This document shows positions 1-7,545 of a stretch of DNA of 30,799 nucleotides, piece after piece. This stretch comes from Anaerolineae bacterium. Lineage in GTDB: Bacteria > Chloroflexota > Anaerolineae > JAAYZQ01. The DNA lies in contig JAFGIA010000325.1 of NCBI GenBank assembly GCA_016929795.1, forward strand, positions 1 to 30,799, given 5' to 3'. Each line of letters begins with the position of its first letter. Position 1 is the first letter of the stretch. The translations under genes and the position numbers were made by a program. The notes under the pieces are model-generated. The model was not told the origin of the DNA. It made no database searches and saw only the letters and a list, made by a program, of their open reading frames with translations.

Positions 1-2
1 TC

Positions 3-458
3 GGCCAGACCGCCGCGGAAGTCATCCTGCTCAACTGCACCCTGAAAGAGTTCTCGGCGCTGGAACCCTTCAACCAGACAGAGTTTGTGTACGGCGACCT
101 GCCGCACCACGCCACCGATCCGAGCCTGACCCTCCTGTGGCCCTACGCAGTTCCGGCCAAGCGGGTTGTGGACGAAAAGATCCGGCCGATCGCCCCGGGC
201 GACCTGGCCGTGCGACGCGGTGCCCGCGTCCAGGCAACGGATGGCCGGGTTGGCCAGGTAGACGAGTTTCTGGTGGACCCGGAAAGCGGGTACATCACGC
301 ACCTCTGCGTGCGCGAGGGGCGCCGGCAGGGAGATCGGGCGCTATGCATCCCGGTATCCGCCATAAAGGAGATCCAGGAAACGATCGTCCACCTCTCCGT
401 GGACAAAAAGACGGTAGAGTCGATGGGCTCGATCCCGGCGAAACGGTGGTGGGAGTAA
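3..458 (+). CDS. PRC-barrel domain protein, 5' end outside window
   Basis: The reading frame is open to the left edge, so the start lies upstream and only the last 151 residues are visible. An internal GTG at 87 is possible but cuts into the middle of an apparently continuous protein. The last 80 or so residues have the pattern of a PRC-barrel: a Gly-Ala-Arg-Val start, then a short strand, Val-Asp-Glu-Phe-Leu-Val-Asp, a Gly-Tyr-Ile-Thr-His-Leu strand, and a conserved Ile-Pro-Val-Ser. PRC-barrels occur in RNA-processing (RimM), photosynthetic and stress-related proteins, so the specific role is unknown. The stop is 8 bases before the next ATG, so it may be cotranscribed with the oxidoreductases, but nothing in the sequence links their functions. 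Confidence 0.75.
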   Translation, partial: GQTAAEVILLNCTLKEFSALEPFNQTEFVYGDLPHHATDPSLTLLWPYAVPAKRVVDEKIRPIAPGDLAVRRGARVQATDGRVGQVDEFLVDPESGYITHLCVREGRRQGDRALCIPVSAIKEIQETIVHLSVDKKTVESMGSIPAKRWWE

Positions 459-466
459 CCGCCCAG

Positions 467-1744
467 ATGAAGACAATCCACGAATGTGTGGACGTCGTCG
501 TCGCCGGGGGTGGGACGGCGGGGCACGTGGCGGCGATCCAGGCAGCCAGGGCGGGCGTGCGCACCTCGGTCATCGAGGCGGGCACAATGCTCGGCGGGAC
601 GATGACGGCCGGCGGCGTGTACATGCCCAACCACTTTTTCAGGCCGCAGGGGCCGGTGGTGCTCGGCATTGCGTGGGAGCTCTACACCGAGTCGAAACGC
701 ATCGAAGGGCTGTCCATCCCCGACTATCGCAAGAGGCGGCCGGTGGAAAGCCCCGGCTATTACAGCTATATCAACGTGCCGATCTATGTGGCGGTCGCCG
801 AGGAAAAAGCAGTCGAGGCCGGCGTCCTCCTCCACTATCACGAATTCATCGCAGACGTCCAGCCAGTCGGCGATTGGTGGGAAGTCACATCGTTGGGGCG
901 CGGCACACGGCGCGTGACAAAGGCGCGCGAGATCATTGACGCCACCGGCGACTGCGACGTGGTACGCATGCTGGGACTGGGGGTGCTGCGCGACGAGGTG
1001 CGGCAGCCAGGGACGTACCAGTACAAGATCGAGGGGATCGAGCACGAGCAGGTGTGGGAAGGAGAGGTGCAAAGGATCTACGAGGAGGCAATGGCGGCCG
1101 GGGTGCTGCACAAAGGCGATTTCGCCTATCCCAACATGCTGCCCTTCAAGTACTACCTCGACCACGGCGGGCACAACGGGACGCACATCTATCAGGCCGA
1201 CACGTCGGACGCAGAGGGGCAGACGCGGGCCAACCTGGAGGGACGGGCGCGGATGCTGCGCATGTTCAAGTTTGTGACGGGGTCGATCCCGGGGTGCGAA
1301 CGGGCAGTGCTCAAGATGATGGCCCCGTTCGGGCTGGCGCGCGAGACGTACAGGGCGGAAGGGGAGTATGTCGTCACCTCGGACGACTTTCTGCAGGCCA
1401 CCGACTTTCATGACAAGGTGTGCAACGCCTTTAATTATATCGACCTGCACAGCCAGGAGCGCGGGTGCGACGTCACGTTCCACGAGGAGGAGGAGTTGCT
1501 GCCAAAGGTGCCGTTCCGGGCGCTGATTCCGAAGGGCAGCGCGCGGCTCACTGTGGCGGGCCGAATCGTGTCGGCGGACAGGGTGGCACTGGCGGGCATT
1601 CGCGCCCAGTGCACGTGCATGGCGATGGGGCAGGCGATGGGGGCGGCGGCGGCGCTGGCGGTGAAGCGCGGGGTCTCATCACGCGAGATCGACAGCCGGG
1701 ATATCGTAGCGCTGACGGTGGAGCACGGGGCGGTGCCGGTGTGA
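467..1744 (+). CDS. FAD-dependent oxidoreductase (FAD_oxidored family)
   Basis: A flavoprotein of 425 residues. A dinucleotide-binding fold opens the protein: a hydrophobic strand, then Gly-Gly-Gly-Thr-Ala-Gly at residues 14-19, followed by a helix and an acidic strand end (Val-Ile-Glu-Ala). A mid-protein Asp-Ala-Thr-Gly-Asp-Cys-Asp matches the second FAD contact of this family. The C-terminus has Ala-Gly-Arg-Ile-Val-Ser-Ala-Asp and then Met-Gly-Gln-Ala-Met-Gly-Ala-Ala-Ala, typical of the FAD/pyrophosphate end. The frame is open further upstream (to 137) but that stretch overlaps the PRC-barrel gene in another frame and looks non-coding, so the ATG at 467 is chosen; its ribosome site is weak. 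Substrate unknown. It is a paralogue of the next gene, and the pair precedes a PLP aminotransferase, suggesting oxidation of a hydroxy or amino acid feeding a keto or glyoxylate step (inference). Confidence 0.85.
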   Translation: MKTIHECVDVVVAGGGTAGHVAAIQAARAGVRTSVIEAGTMLGGTMTAGGVYMPNHFFRPQGPVVLGIAWELYTESKRIEGLSIPDYRKRRPVESPGYYSYINVPIYVAVAEEKAVEAGVLLHYHEFIADVQPVGDWWEVTSLGRGTRRVTKAREIIDATGDCDVVRMLGLGVLRDEVRQPGTYQYKIEGIEHEQVWEGEVQRIYEEAMAAGVLHKGDFAYPNMLPFKYYLDHGGHNGTHIYQADTSDAEGQTRANLEGRARMLRMFKFVTGSIPGCERAVLKMMAPFGLARETYRAEGEYVVTSDDFLQATDFHDKVCNAFNYIDLHSQERGCDVTFHEEEELLPKVPFRALIPKGSARLTVAGRIVSADRVALAGIRAQCTCMAMGQAMGAAAALAVKRGVSSREIDSRDIVALTVEHGAVPV

Positions 1745-1745
1745 T

Positions 1746-1837
1746 GGAAGGTTGAAAGATTGGAAGAGTGGAGGATTGGAAGGTTGGAAGATCGCAAGGC
1801 TGGAAGGTTGACCAACCTTCCAGTTTTCCAACTCTCC
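1746..1837. repeat. Octamer tandem array with inverted units (GGAAGGTT family, copy 1)
   Basis: Eight consecutive 8-base units from 1746 to 1809 follow the pattern GGAAGGTT (GGAAGGTT, GAAAGATT, GGAAGAGT, GGAGGATT, GGAAGGTT, GGAAGATC, GCAAGGCT, GGAAGGTT). After a short turn come three units in reverse orientation (AACCTTCC, AGTTTTCC, AACTCTCC, 1814-1837). The centre is a perfect 11-bp inverted repeat at 1800-1810 and 1813-1823. It fills most of the gap between two same-strand oxidoreductase genes. Confidence 0.85.
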
Positions 1838-1849
1838 ACCTGAAGCAGT

Positions 1850-3220
1850 GTGAACGAGTTGATGAAACAGATTGAGGAGCGGGCGAGGACGATACCTGTA
1901 CTGGCGGAGACCGACGTGCTGGTCGTCGGCAGCGGGCCAGCGGGGTTGGCGGCGGCGCTCGGCGCGGCGCGCGAAGGCGTGCGCACCATGCTCGTGGAGC
2001 GCTATGGCTGCTTTGGCGGCGTGATCAGCCAGGTGGGAGTGGAGACCATCGCCTGGTACCGGCACGAGGGCACCATCGACGTCGAGGGGATCGGGATCGA
2101 GTTTGAGCGCCGCGCAGCCAAGATGGGCGGCACCCGAAAGGAGCCGCAGTCGGAAAGCCAGACGCTCGACCCGGAGATGTTCAAAGTCGTGGCCGATACG
2201 TTGGTGCAGGAAGCAGGCGTGGAGCCGCTCCTGCACTGCCTGGCGGTCGACGTGGTGATGGAGGGACACACGCTGCGCGGGATCGTGACTGAGAGCAAGT
2301 CGGGCAGGCAGGCGATCCTGGCGAAGCGTTTCGTCGATGCCACCGGCGACGCCGACGTTGCCTTTCGCGCCGGCGCTCCCTGCCACAAGACACCGCGGGA
2401 CGAGATGCTGGGCGTGACCGTCGTCTTTTCCTGTGCCGGGGTGGACAAGGGGCGCTTTCTCGACTATGTGCGGCAGCATCCATCAAGATATGGCGACTGG
2501 AGCAAGAAGTGGGCGACAGAGACGTCGGGCAAAGAAGAGGAGATGTTCAGTACCTACCTGCAGGAGCCGTTTGACCGGGCGCGACAGGACGGGCTGATCC
2601 CGGAGGAGATGGTCAGCCTCGGCGGCACGTGGAGCACGTTCACCGAGGCAGGCGAAGCGATCAACCTGAACATGGTGTACCTGACCGGCTACGACTGCAC
2701 GGACGTGCGCGACGTGACCCGGGCGGAGATGGAAGGCCGGCGCCAGGCGATGCTGGCGATTGAGGCGTTGCGACGGTATGCGCCTGGCTTTGAGCGGGCC
2801 AGGCTACGCAATTTTGGGATGACGCTGGGCACCCGCGACTCGCGCAAGATCGTGGGAAGCAGAAAGCTGACGGGACACGACGTGCGCAACCAAGCGCGCT
2901 TTGAGGATTCGATCGGCATCTTTCCCGAATTCATCGACGGATATGGCGTGCTGATCCTGCCGACGACAGGGCGATACTTTCAGATTCCATACGGCATCCT
3001 GGTACCGCAGGGGGTGGAGAACCTGCTGGTGGCGGGGCGGTGCGTGGCGGGCGACAGAGCGTCGCATGCTGCGACACGGAATATGATGTGCTGCACGGTG
3101 ACAGGACAGGGTGCGGGTGTGGCGGCTGCGGTGTCGGTGAAGGATCGGATCGGAAGCGGCAAGGTAAGGATTGCGCGCGTCCAGGATGCGCTCGAACGGC
3201 AAGGCGTGCGAATCTTTTAG
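1850..3220 (+). CDS. FAD-dependent oxidoreductase (FAD_oxidored family), second copy
   Basis: A 456-residue flavoprotein. Gly-Ser-Gly-Pro-Ala-Gly at residues 27-32 is the Rossmann glycine motif, followed by an acidic strand end (Leu-Val-Glu-Arg) and Gly-Cys-Phe-Gly-Gly, a motif frequent in this family. A mid-protein Asp-Ala-Thr-Gly-Asp-Ala-Asp and a C-terminal Leu-Leu-Val-Ala-Gly-Arg-Cys-Val-Ala-Gly-Asp-Arg-Ala-Ser-His plus a Gly-Gln-Gly-Ala-Gly-Val-Ala-Ala-Ala helix complete the FAD site. The start is uncertain: GTG at 1850 gives 456 residues and ATG at 1862 removes four; neither has a strong ribosome site. The octamer repeat array lies just upstream. The stop is followed at once by the Shine-Dalgarno site of the aminotransferase, so those two genes are coupled. 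Substrate unknown. Confidence 0.87.
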   Translation: MNELMKQIEERARTIPVLAETDVLVVGSGPAGLAAALGAAREGVRTMLVERYGCFGGVISQVGVETIAWYRHEGTIDVEGIGIEFERRAAKMGGTRKEPQSESQTLDPEMFKVVADTLVQEAGVEPLLHCLAVDVVMEGHTLRGIVTESKSGRQAILAKRFVDATGDADVAFRAGAPCHKTPRDEMLGVTVVFSCAGVDKGRFLDYVRQHPSRYGDWSKKWATETSGKEEEMFSTYLQEPFDRARQDGLIPEEMVSLGGTWSTFTEAGEAINLNMVYLTGYDCTDVRDVTRAEMEGRRQAMLAIEALRRYAPGFERARLRNFGMTLGTRDSRKIVGSRKLTGHDVRNQARFEDSIGIFPEFIDGYGVLILPTTGRYFQIPYGILVPQGVENLLVAGRCVAGDRASHAATRNMMCCTVTGQGAGVAAAVSVKDRIGSGKVRIARVQDALERQGVRIF

Positions 3221-3234
3221 GAGGATAGCTTCAA

Positions 3235-4350
3235 ATGTACAACGACCTGAACACCCCAGAGCGAATTCTGCTGGGCCCCGGACCGAGCATGGTGCACCCA
3301 CGGGTGCTGCGGGCGATGGCGCACCCACTGCTGGGGCACATGGATCCTGAATTCATCAGGCTCATGAACGAGGTGCAGGATCTGCTGCGCTATGTGTTCC
3401 AGACGGAGAACGAGATGACCCTGCCCGTGTCGGGGACCGGGAGCGCGAGCATGGAGTCGACGGTGGCGAACTTGCTGGAGCCGGGCGACTCGATCTTGAT
3501 CGGCGTGAACGGCTACTTTGGCGAGCGGCTGTGTGATATGGCATCACGCTACGGCGGCGAGGTGCGGCGGCTGGAGCGGCCGTGGGGCGAAGTGTTTGAT
3601 CCGGGCGAGGTAGAGGCGGCGCTGCGCCAGAAACCGGCCAAGGTGGTGGCGCTGGTGCACGCCGAGACGTCGACAGGCGCGCTGCAGCCGATGGAAGAGA
3701 TGGGCGAGGTGATTCACGAGCATGGCGGCCTGTTTCTGATCGACTGTGTGACGTCGCTCGGCGGTATGCCGGTCAAGATCGACGAATGGGGTGTGGACAT
3801 GGCGTACAGCGGCACGCAAAAGTGCCTGAGCTGCCCGCCAGGGCTTGGACCACTCACAGTAGGTCCGCGAGCCAGGGAGGCGATCCGGGCCAGAAAGACG
3901 CGCGTGGCAAACTGGTACCTGGACCTGACCCTGATCGAGAGCTACTGGGGCGCGGAGCGCACCTATCACCATACGGCGCCGATTACGATGAACTTTGCCA
4001 TCCGCGAGGCACTGCGGCTGGTGCACGAGGAGGGGCTGGAGGCACGGTTCGAGCGCCACCGAGCCAACAGTGCACTGCTGTGGCAAGGGCTTGCAGAGAT
4101 GGGGCTGGAGCCGAGCGTGCCCATCGACCACAGGCTGCCCAGTCTCACCACGGTGGCGGTGCCGGAAGGCATAGACGAGGCAGCGGTTCGACGGCGCCTG
4201 TTGAGCGAGTACAACGTCGAGATCGCCGGTGGGCTCGGCGCGTTCAAGGGCAAGGCGTGGCGCATCGGGCTGATGGGCTATTCGAGCAGGCGGGAGAATG
4301 TAGAGCTGCTACTCGCCGCGCTGGCCAACTTGATCGAGGATGGGGTGTGA
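3235..4350 (+). CDS. Class V aminotransferase, alanine/serine-glyoxylate type
   Basis: A PLP enzyme of 371 residues, the usual length for the AGXT group (alanine-glyoxylate or serine-glyoxylate aminotransferase). It starts with the family signature Leu-Leu-Gly-Pro-Gly-Pro (residues 12-17). It has a Ser-Gly-Thr-Gly-Ser phosphate/cofactor loop (66-70), an Asp (170) that would pair with the pyridine nitrogen in Phe-Leu-Ile-Asp-Cys-Val-Thr-Ser, and the Schiff-base Lys196 in Ser-Gly-Thr-Gln-Lys-Cys-Leu. The ATG has an AGGAGG site overlapping the upstream stop region. It probably transfers an amino group between glyoxylate or another oxo acid and alanine, serine or a similar amino acid in the cytosol. 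With the two flavoproteins upstream it could form an oxidation-transamination route; the substrate cannot be read from sequence. Confidence 0.88.
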   Translation: MYNDLNTPERILLGPGPSMVHPRVLRAMAHPLLGHMDPEFIRLMNEVQDLLRYVFQTENEMTLPVSGTGSASMESTVANLLEPGDSILIGVNGYFGERLCDMASRYGGEVRRLERPWGEVFDPGEVEAALRQKPAKVVALVHAETSTGALQPMEEMGEVIHEHGGLFLIDCVTSLGGMPVKIDEWGVDMAYSGTQKCLSCPPGLGPLTVGPRAREAIRARKTRVANWYLDLTLIESYWGAERTYHHTAPITMNFAIREALRLVHEEGLEARFERHRANSALLWQGLAEMGLEPSVPIDHRLPSLTTVAVPEGIDEAAVRRRLLSEYNVEIAGGLGAFKGKAWRIGLMGYSSRRENVELLLAALANLIEDGV

Positions 4351-4360
4351 TCGTGGGAGC

Positions 4361-4427
4361 GGAAGACTGGAAGGGTAGAAGGCGTCCGGGCTTCCAACCT
4401 TCCAGTCTTTCAATCTTCCAGCCTTGC
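4361..4427. repeat. Octamer-unit hairpin (GGAAGGTT family, copy 2)
   Basis: Direct units GGAAGACT and GGAAGGGT at 4361-4376 are followed, after a spacer, by inverted units AACCTTCC, AGTCTTTC, AATCTTCC and AGCCTTGC at 4396-4427, all on an exact 8-base period. Arms 4362-4381 and 4391-4410 pair over 20 positions with only about three imperfect positions around a 9-base loop. It lies after the aminotransferase and may act as its terminator, ahead of the kinase promoter. Confidence 0.8.
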
Positions 4428-4464
4428 CGTGCCGGGCACTGTTGCTCCCGACGAGACGATGCTT

Positions 4465-4492
4465 TTGCTTCTTCCTCTGCCTGTGCTATAAT
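4465..4492 (+). promoter_or_regulatory. Promoter for the histidine kinase gene
   Basis: TTGCTT at 4465-4470 and a perfect TATAAT at 4487-4492 are separated by 16 bp, with a TG one base before the -10 (extended -10). Transcription would begin near 4499, only about 9 bases before the ATG at 4508. Confidence 0.7.
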
Positions 4493-4507
4493 CGCAGCGG
4501 GGCCAAC

Positions 4508-6820
4508 ATGATCCGCAAACGTTTGCTGGTATGGTTCGTCGTGATCGCGCTGCTGCCCGTGATCGGGGTGGGTATCGGCACGTCCCTGGTAAGTTATGTC
4601 AATGGGAGACAGCAGTCGATCGATCGACTGGAGTCTGTAGCGGCACGCAAGGAGCTGGCGATCCAGGGGTGGGTCGAATCGCTACAGCAGGAACTGCTCT
4701 TTGCCTCCCAGACCGACTGCTCGCCCAGGTTCGTGAACACCGCGCTGCGCCTGGGCAACGAAAACAAGGACTATGTCTGGTACTACGACCTGGCCCGGAG
4801 ACAGCTAGAGACGTATGTCAACCACTCCCCACGTATCGAGGAGCTCTTCCTGGTCGATCTGGAGGGGGAGGTCGTGGTGTCGACGGACAAGGCGCGCGAG
4901 GGACAGATCTATGAGGAGCAGCCTCTGTTCCAGCGCGGCTTGCTCACACCTGCCACGGAGTTGCCCTTCCACTTGCTTGCGGATGCGCCGGGCTTTGTTG
5001 CCCACGCCCTCGATTGCGCAGTGGCCGTCGTGCCCGTCGTGCGCGAGGATGGACAACTGATGGGCATCATGGGGGGGCGCGCGAGGGTAGATGAACTGCA
5101 CACGATCCTGGACGAAAGAACGGGGTTGGGAGAGACAGGCAAAGCCTACCTCGTAGACGCAGAACATGCAGCACTGGCAGGCACGTACCTGCTCCCGGGT
5201 GGGCAGGAGACGCACACCGTGCAGACGTCAGGGATCGACGCCGCGATCGAGGGGGGCCGAAGTGGCTCCGGCGTGTATGCCGATGCCAGGGGCACACCGG
5301 TGCTGGGCGTCAATCGTTGGCTCTCCTCTCTGAAGGCCGTGTTGGCGGTGGAGCAAGAGTCCTCAGAAGCGCTGCGTGCCGTTCTGGCTACAACGGGTGT
5401 GAACCTGGTCATTGCCCTGGCCGCGGTGGCGCTTGCCGTTGCAGCATCGCTGTCGATGACGCGCAGCATCGCCGACCCGATTGTGGATCTGGCCGACACG
5501 GCGACCGAGATCTCGAAGGGGGCGCTGGACCGGCGTGCGGATGTCGAACGGGATGATGAGATCGGCGCGCTGGGGCAGGCATTCAACAGCATGACGGCGC
5601 AACTGCGCGATTTGATCAATTCGCTGGAGCAGCGCGTGGAGGAGCGGACACACGCGCTCCAGAAGGCGAACCTCGCCCTCGAGCAAAGGGCCGTGCAGCT
5701 ACAAACGAGCGCGCAGGTGGGGCGCGAGATCACGTCGATCCTGAACATTGACGTGCTGCTGCCACGGGTGGTAGAGATGATCCGGGAAGCGTTCGGTTAC
5801 TATCACGTGCAGGTGTTTCTCGTCGACCGCGACGCGAATGAGCTGGTGTTGCGTGCCAGCAGCGATAACAAGAGCCTGGAGCACCAGCGGTTGAACCTCG
5901 GAATTGCCAGCATCAACGCCAGGGCAGCACAAACCGGTGAAGCTGTGCTGGCCAATGATGTATCGAGCGATCCCGAGTTTTTGCCTGATGGCCACCTGCC
6001 CGAAACACGCTCCGAATTGGTGATTCCACTGCGCCTGGGGAACCAGGTGATCGGCACGCTCGACGTGCACAACGCCCAGGTGGGTGCGTTTTCTGCTGAG
6101 GACGTGGTGGCGATCCAAAGCCTGGGGGATCAGATCGTGGTGGCGATCGAGAACGCGCACCTGTACGAGCAGAGCCGGGAGCTGGCGGTGCTGGAGGAGC
6201 GGACGCGCCTGGCGCGCGACCTGCACGATTCGGTCACCCAGTCGCTCTATAGCCTGGTGCTCCTGACAGAAGGCTGGCGCCGGCTGATGCATACGGAGGG
6301 GGGATCGCAGACAGAGGATTACCTGGGACGGATTGGCGAGATTGGGCAACAGGCGCTGCGCGAGATGCGGCTGTTGATCCACGAGCTGAGGCCGCCGATG
6401 CTGGAGCAGGAAGGGCTGGTGGGTGCGGTGCGCAAGCGGCTCGACGCAGTGGAAAAGCGAGTAGGTATCGAGGCGCGCGTGGTGATGGATGAGCTGGTCG
6501 AGGTGCCGCTTGCGCTGGAAGAAGGGCTGTATTGGATCACGCAGGAAGCACTGAACAATGCGCTGAAACACGCAGGCGCGACCAAAGAAACGGTGCGCGT
6601 GTGCATCGAGGGTGAGAGGCTCGTGCTCGAGATCGCCGACGATGGGCAGGGCTTTGATCCGGAGATGGCCAAGCAGAGAGGCGGCATGGGGTTGGTGAGC
6701 ATGCGCGAGCGGGCCAGAGAGATGTGCGGGACCCTGACTATCGAGTCCTCTCCAGGCCACGGCACGACGGTCAGGGTCAGCGTGCCTACCCCTGTCACCA
6801 CAGGCCAGATCGACCATTGA
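4508..6820 (+). CDS. Membrane sensor histidine kinase (HAMP, GAF, HisKA_3)
   Basis: A sensor kinase of 770 residues. Order: membrane helix 8-30, a large extracytoplasmic sensor of Cache-like length (about 31-285), second membrane helix 293-315, HAMP linker 316-370, coiled coil to about 400, GAF domain about 405-550, then a NarL-partner kinase core. The phosphorylated His573 sits in Arg-Asp-Leu-His-Asp-Ser-Val-Thr-Gln. ATP-site motifs are the N box Asn-Asn-Ala-Leu-Lys-His-Ala (683-689), the G1 box Asp-Asp-Gly-Gln-Gly-Phe-Asp and Gly-Gly-Met-Gly-Leu. It would sense an external ligand, and perhaps a cytoplasmic one through GAF, and phosphorylate the response regulator 28 bases downstream. ATG 4508 is chosen because it starts just before the membrane helix; the frame is open to 4424 but that stretch contains the promoter. 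No clear Shine-Dalgarno site. Confidence 0.92.
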   Translation: MIRKRLLVWFVVIALLPVIGVGIGTSLVSYVNGRQQSIDRLESVAARKELAIQGWVESLQQELLFASQTDCSPRFVNTALRLGNENKDYVWYYDLARRQLETYVNHSPRIEELFLVDLEGEVVVSTDKAREGQIYEEQPLFQRGLLTPATELPFHLLADAPGFVAHALDCAVAVVPVVREDGQLMGIMGGRARVDELHTILDERTGLGETGKAYLVDAEHAALAGTYLLPGGQETHTVQTSGIDAAIEGGRSGSGVYADARGTPVLGVNRWLSSLKAVLAVEQESSEALRAVLATTGVNLVIALAAVALAVAASLSMTRSIADPIVDLADTATEISKGALDRRADVERDDEIGALGQAFNSMTAQLRDLINSLEQRVEERTHALQKANLALEQRAVQLQTSAQVGREITSILNIDVLLPRVVEMIREAFGYYHVQVFLVDRDANELVLRASSDNKSLEHQRLNLGIASINARAAQTGEAVLANDVSSDPEFLPDGHLPETRSELVIPLRLGNQVIGTLDVHNAQVGAFSAEDVVAIQSLGDQIVVAIENAHLYEQSRELAVLEERTRLARDLHDSVTQSLYSLVLLTEGWRRLMHTEGGSQTEDYLGRIGEIGQQALREMRLLIHELRPPMLEQEGLVGAVRKRLDAVEKRVGIEARVVMDELVEVPLALEEGLYWITQEALNNALKHAGATKETVRVCIEGERLVLEIADDGQGFDPEMAKQRGGMGLVSMRERAREMCGTLTIESSPGHGTTVRVSVPTPVTTGQIDH

Positions 6821-6848
6821 GGACAATGAACCGCGAGGGAGTCGCCAC

Positions 6849-7493
6849 ATGGATGCCATTCGAGTTTTGATCGCCGATGACCACCCGATCGTGCGTGAGG
6901 GCCTGCGCACGCTGATCGCGAGCGAGCCAGGTATGGAGATTGTGGGAGAGGCGGCGAACGGCGCGGAAGCCGTGTCGATGGCACGCACCGTGGAGCCAGA
7001 CGTGATCTTGATGGACCTGGTGATGCCCGTGAAGGATGGTCTACAGGCGATCAGCGAGATCAAGGGAGAAAACCCGGATGTCTCAATCCTGGTGCTGACC
7101 AGTTTTGCCGAGGAAGACAAGGTGTTTCCGGCGATCAGGGCAGGGGCACTCGGCTACCTGCTCAAGGACACGGCCCCTGACCTGCTGCTGCAGGCGATCT
7201 ATGACGTCCACCGTGGCGAGCCCTCCCTCCATCCGAGCATTGCTCTGCAGTTGATCCGGGAGCTCAACCAGCCATCGGATCTGCCCCCCGCACCTGACCC
7301 GCTATCAGAGCGCGAGCTGCAGGTGCTCAAGCTGCTGGCGCAAGGCTTGACCAACCAGGAGATTGCCGACCGGCTGGTGATCAGCGAATGGACGGTGCGC
7401 ACTCATGTGCGCAATATCCTGGGGAAGCTGCACCTGGCAAACCGGACACAGGCGGCCCTTTATGCACTGCGGGAAGGGATCGCGGGGCTGTGA
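6849..7493 (+). CDS. NarL/LuxR-family response regulator
   Basis: A 214-residue two-domain regulator. The receiver domain (1-120) has the acidic pair Asp10-Asp11, phosphoacceptor Asp56 in Leu-Met-Asp-Leu-Val-Met-Pro, Thr84 and Lys106 (Leu-Leu-Lys-Asp). The LuxR-type helix-turn-helix occupies about 150-210, beginning Leu-Ser-Glu-Arg-Glu-Leu-Gln-Val-Leu, with the recognition helix around Ser-Glu-Trp-Thr-Val-Arg-Thr-His-Val. Length and order match NarL, DegU and LiaR relatives. It lies 28 bases after the kinase stop with a purine-rich ribosome site, so the two form a pair. Target genes are not evident; the genes following on this strand are separated by convergent transcription. Confidence 0.95.
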   Translation: MDAIRVLIADDHPIVREGLRTLIASEPGMEIVGEAANGAEAVSMARTVEPDVILMDLVMPVKDGLQAISEIKGENPDVSILVLTSFAEEDKVFPAIRAGALGYLLKDTAPDLLLQAIYDVHRGEPSLHPSIALQLIRELNQPSDLPPAPDPLSERELQVLKLLAQGLTNQEIADRLVISEWTVRTHVRNILGKLHLANRTQAALYALREGIAGL

Positions 7494-7513
7494 GATGGGG
7501 CACTGATAAAACG

Positions 7514-7545
7514 GGAAGGTTGGAAGGTGGGCTCGCCTTCCAATC
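7514..7545. terminator. Bidirectional hairpin built of octamer units (copy 3)
   Basis: GGAAGGTT and GGAAGGTG (7514-7529) face CCTTCC-AA (7536-7543). TTGGAAGG at 7520-7527 pairs perfectly with 7536-7543, extended by two more pairs, one a wobble. It sits between the converging response regulator and M20 peptidase genes and touches the stop codon of the latter, so it is a plausible shared terminator, although no clear T-run follows. Confidence 0.6.

Noticed and set aside
137..466. Upstream extension of the first flavoprotein frame
   Set aside because: Gly/Arg/Pro-rich, overlaps the PRC-barrel coding region in another frame, and places over 100 residues before the Rossmann motif, which normally lies near the N-terminus.
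143..1483. A 446-codon minus-strand frame opposite the first flavoprotein
   Set aside because: Shadow of a clear FAD enzyme; no domain pattern.
1746..1837. CRISPR array
   Set aside because: Units are 8 bases with no spacers, and no cas genes are present.
4424..4507. N-terminal extension of the histidine kinase
   Set aside because: It contains the promoter and would put a Cys-rich stretch ahead of the first membrane helix.
5699..7120. A 473-codon minus-strand frame opposite the kinase and regulator
   Set aside because: His/Leu/Gln-rich product without motifs, antisense to well-defined kinase and receiver domains.
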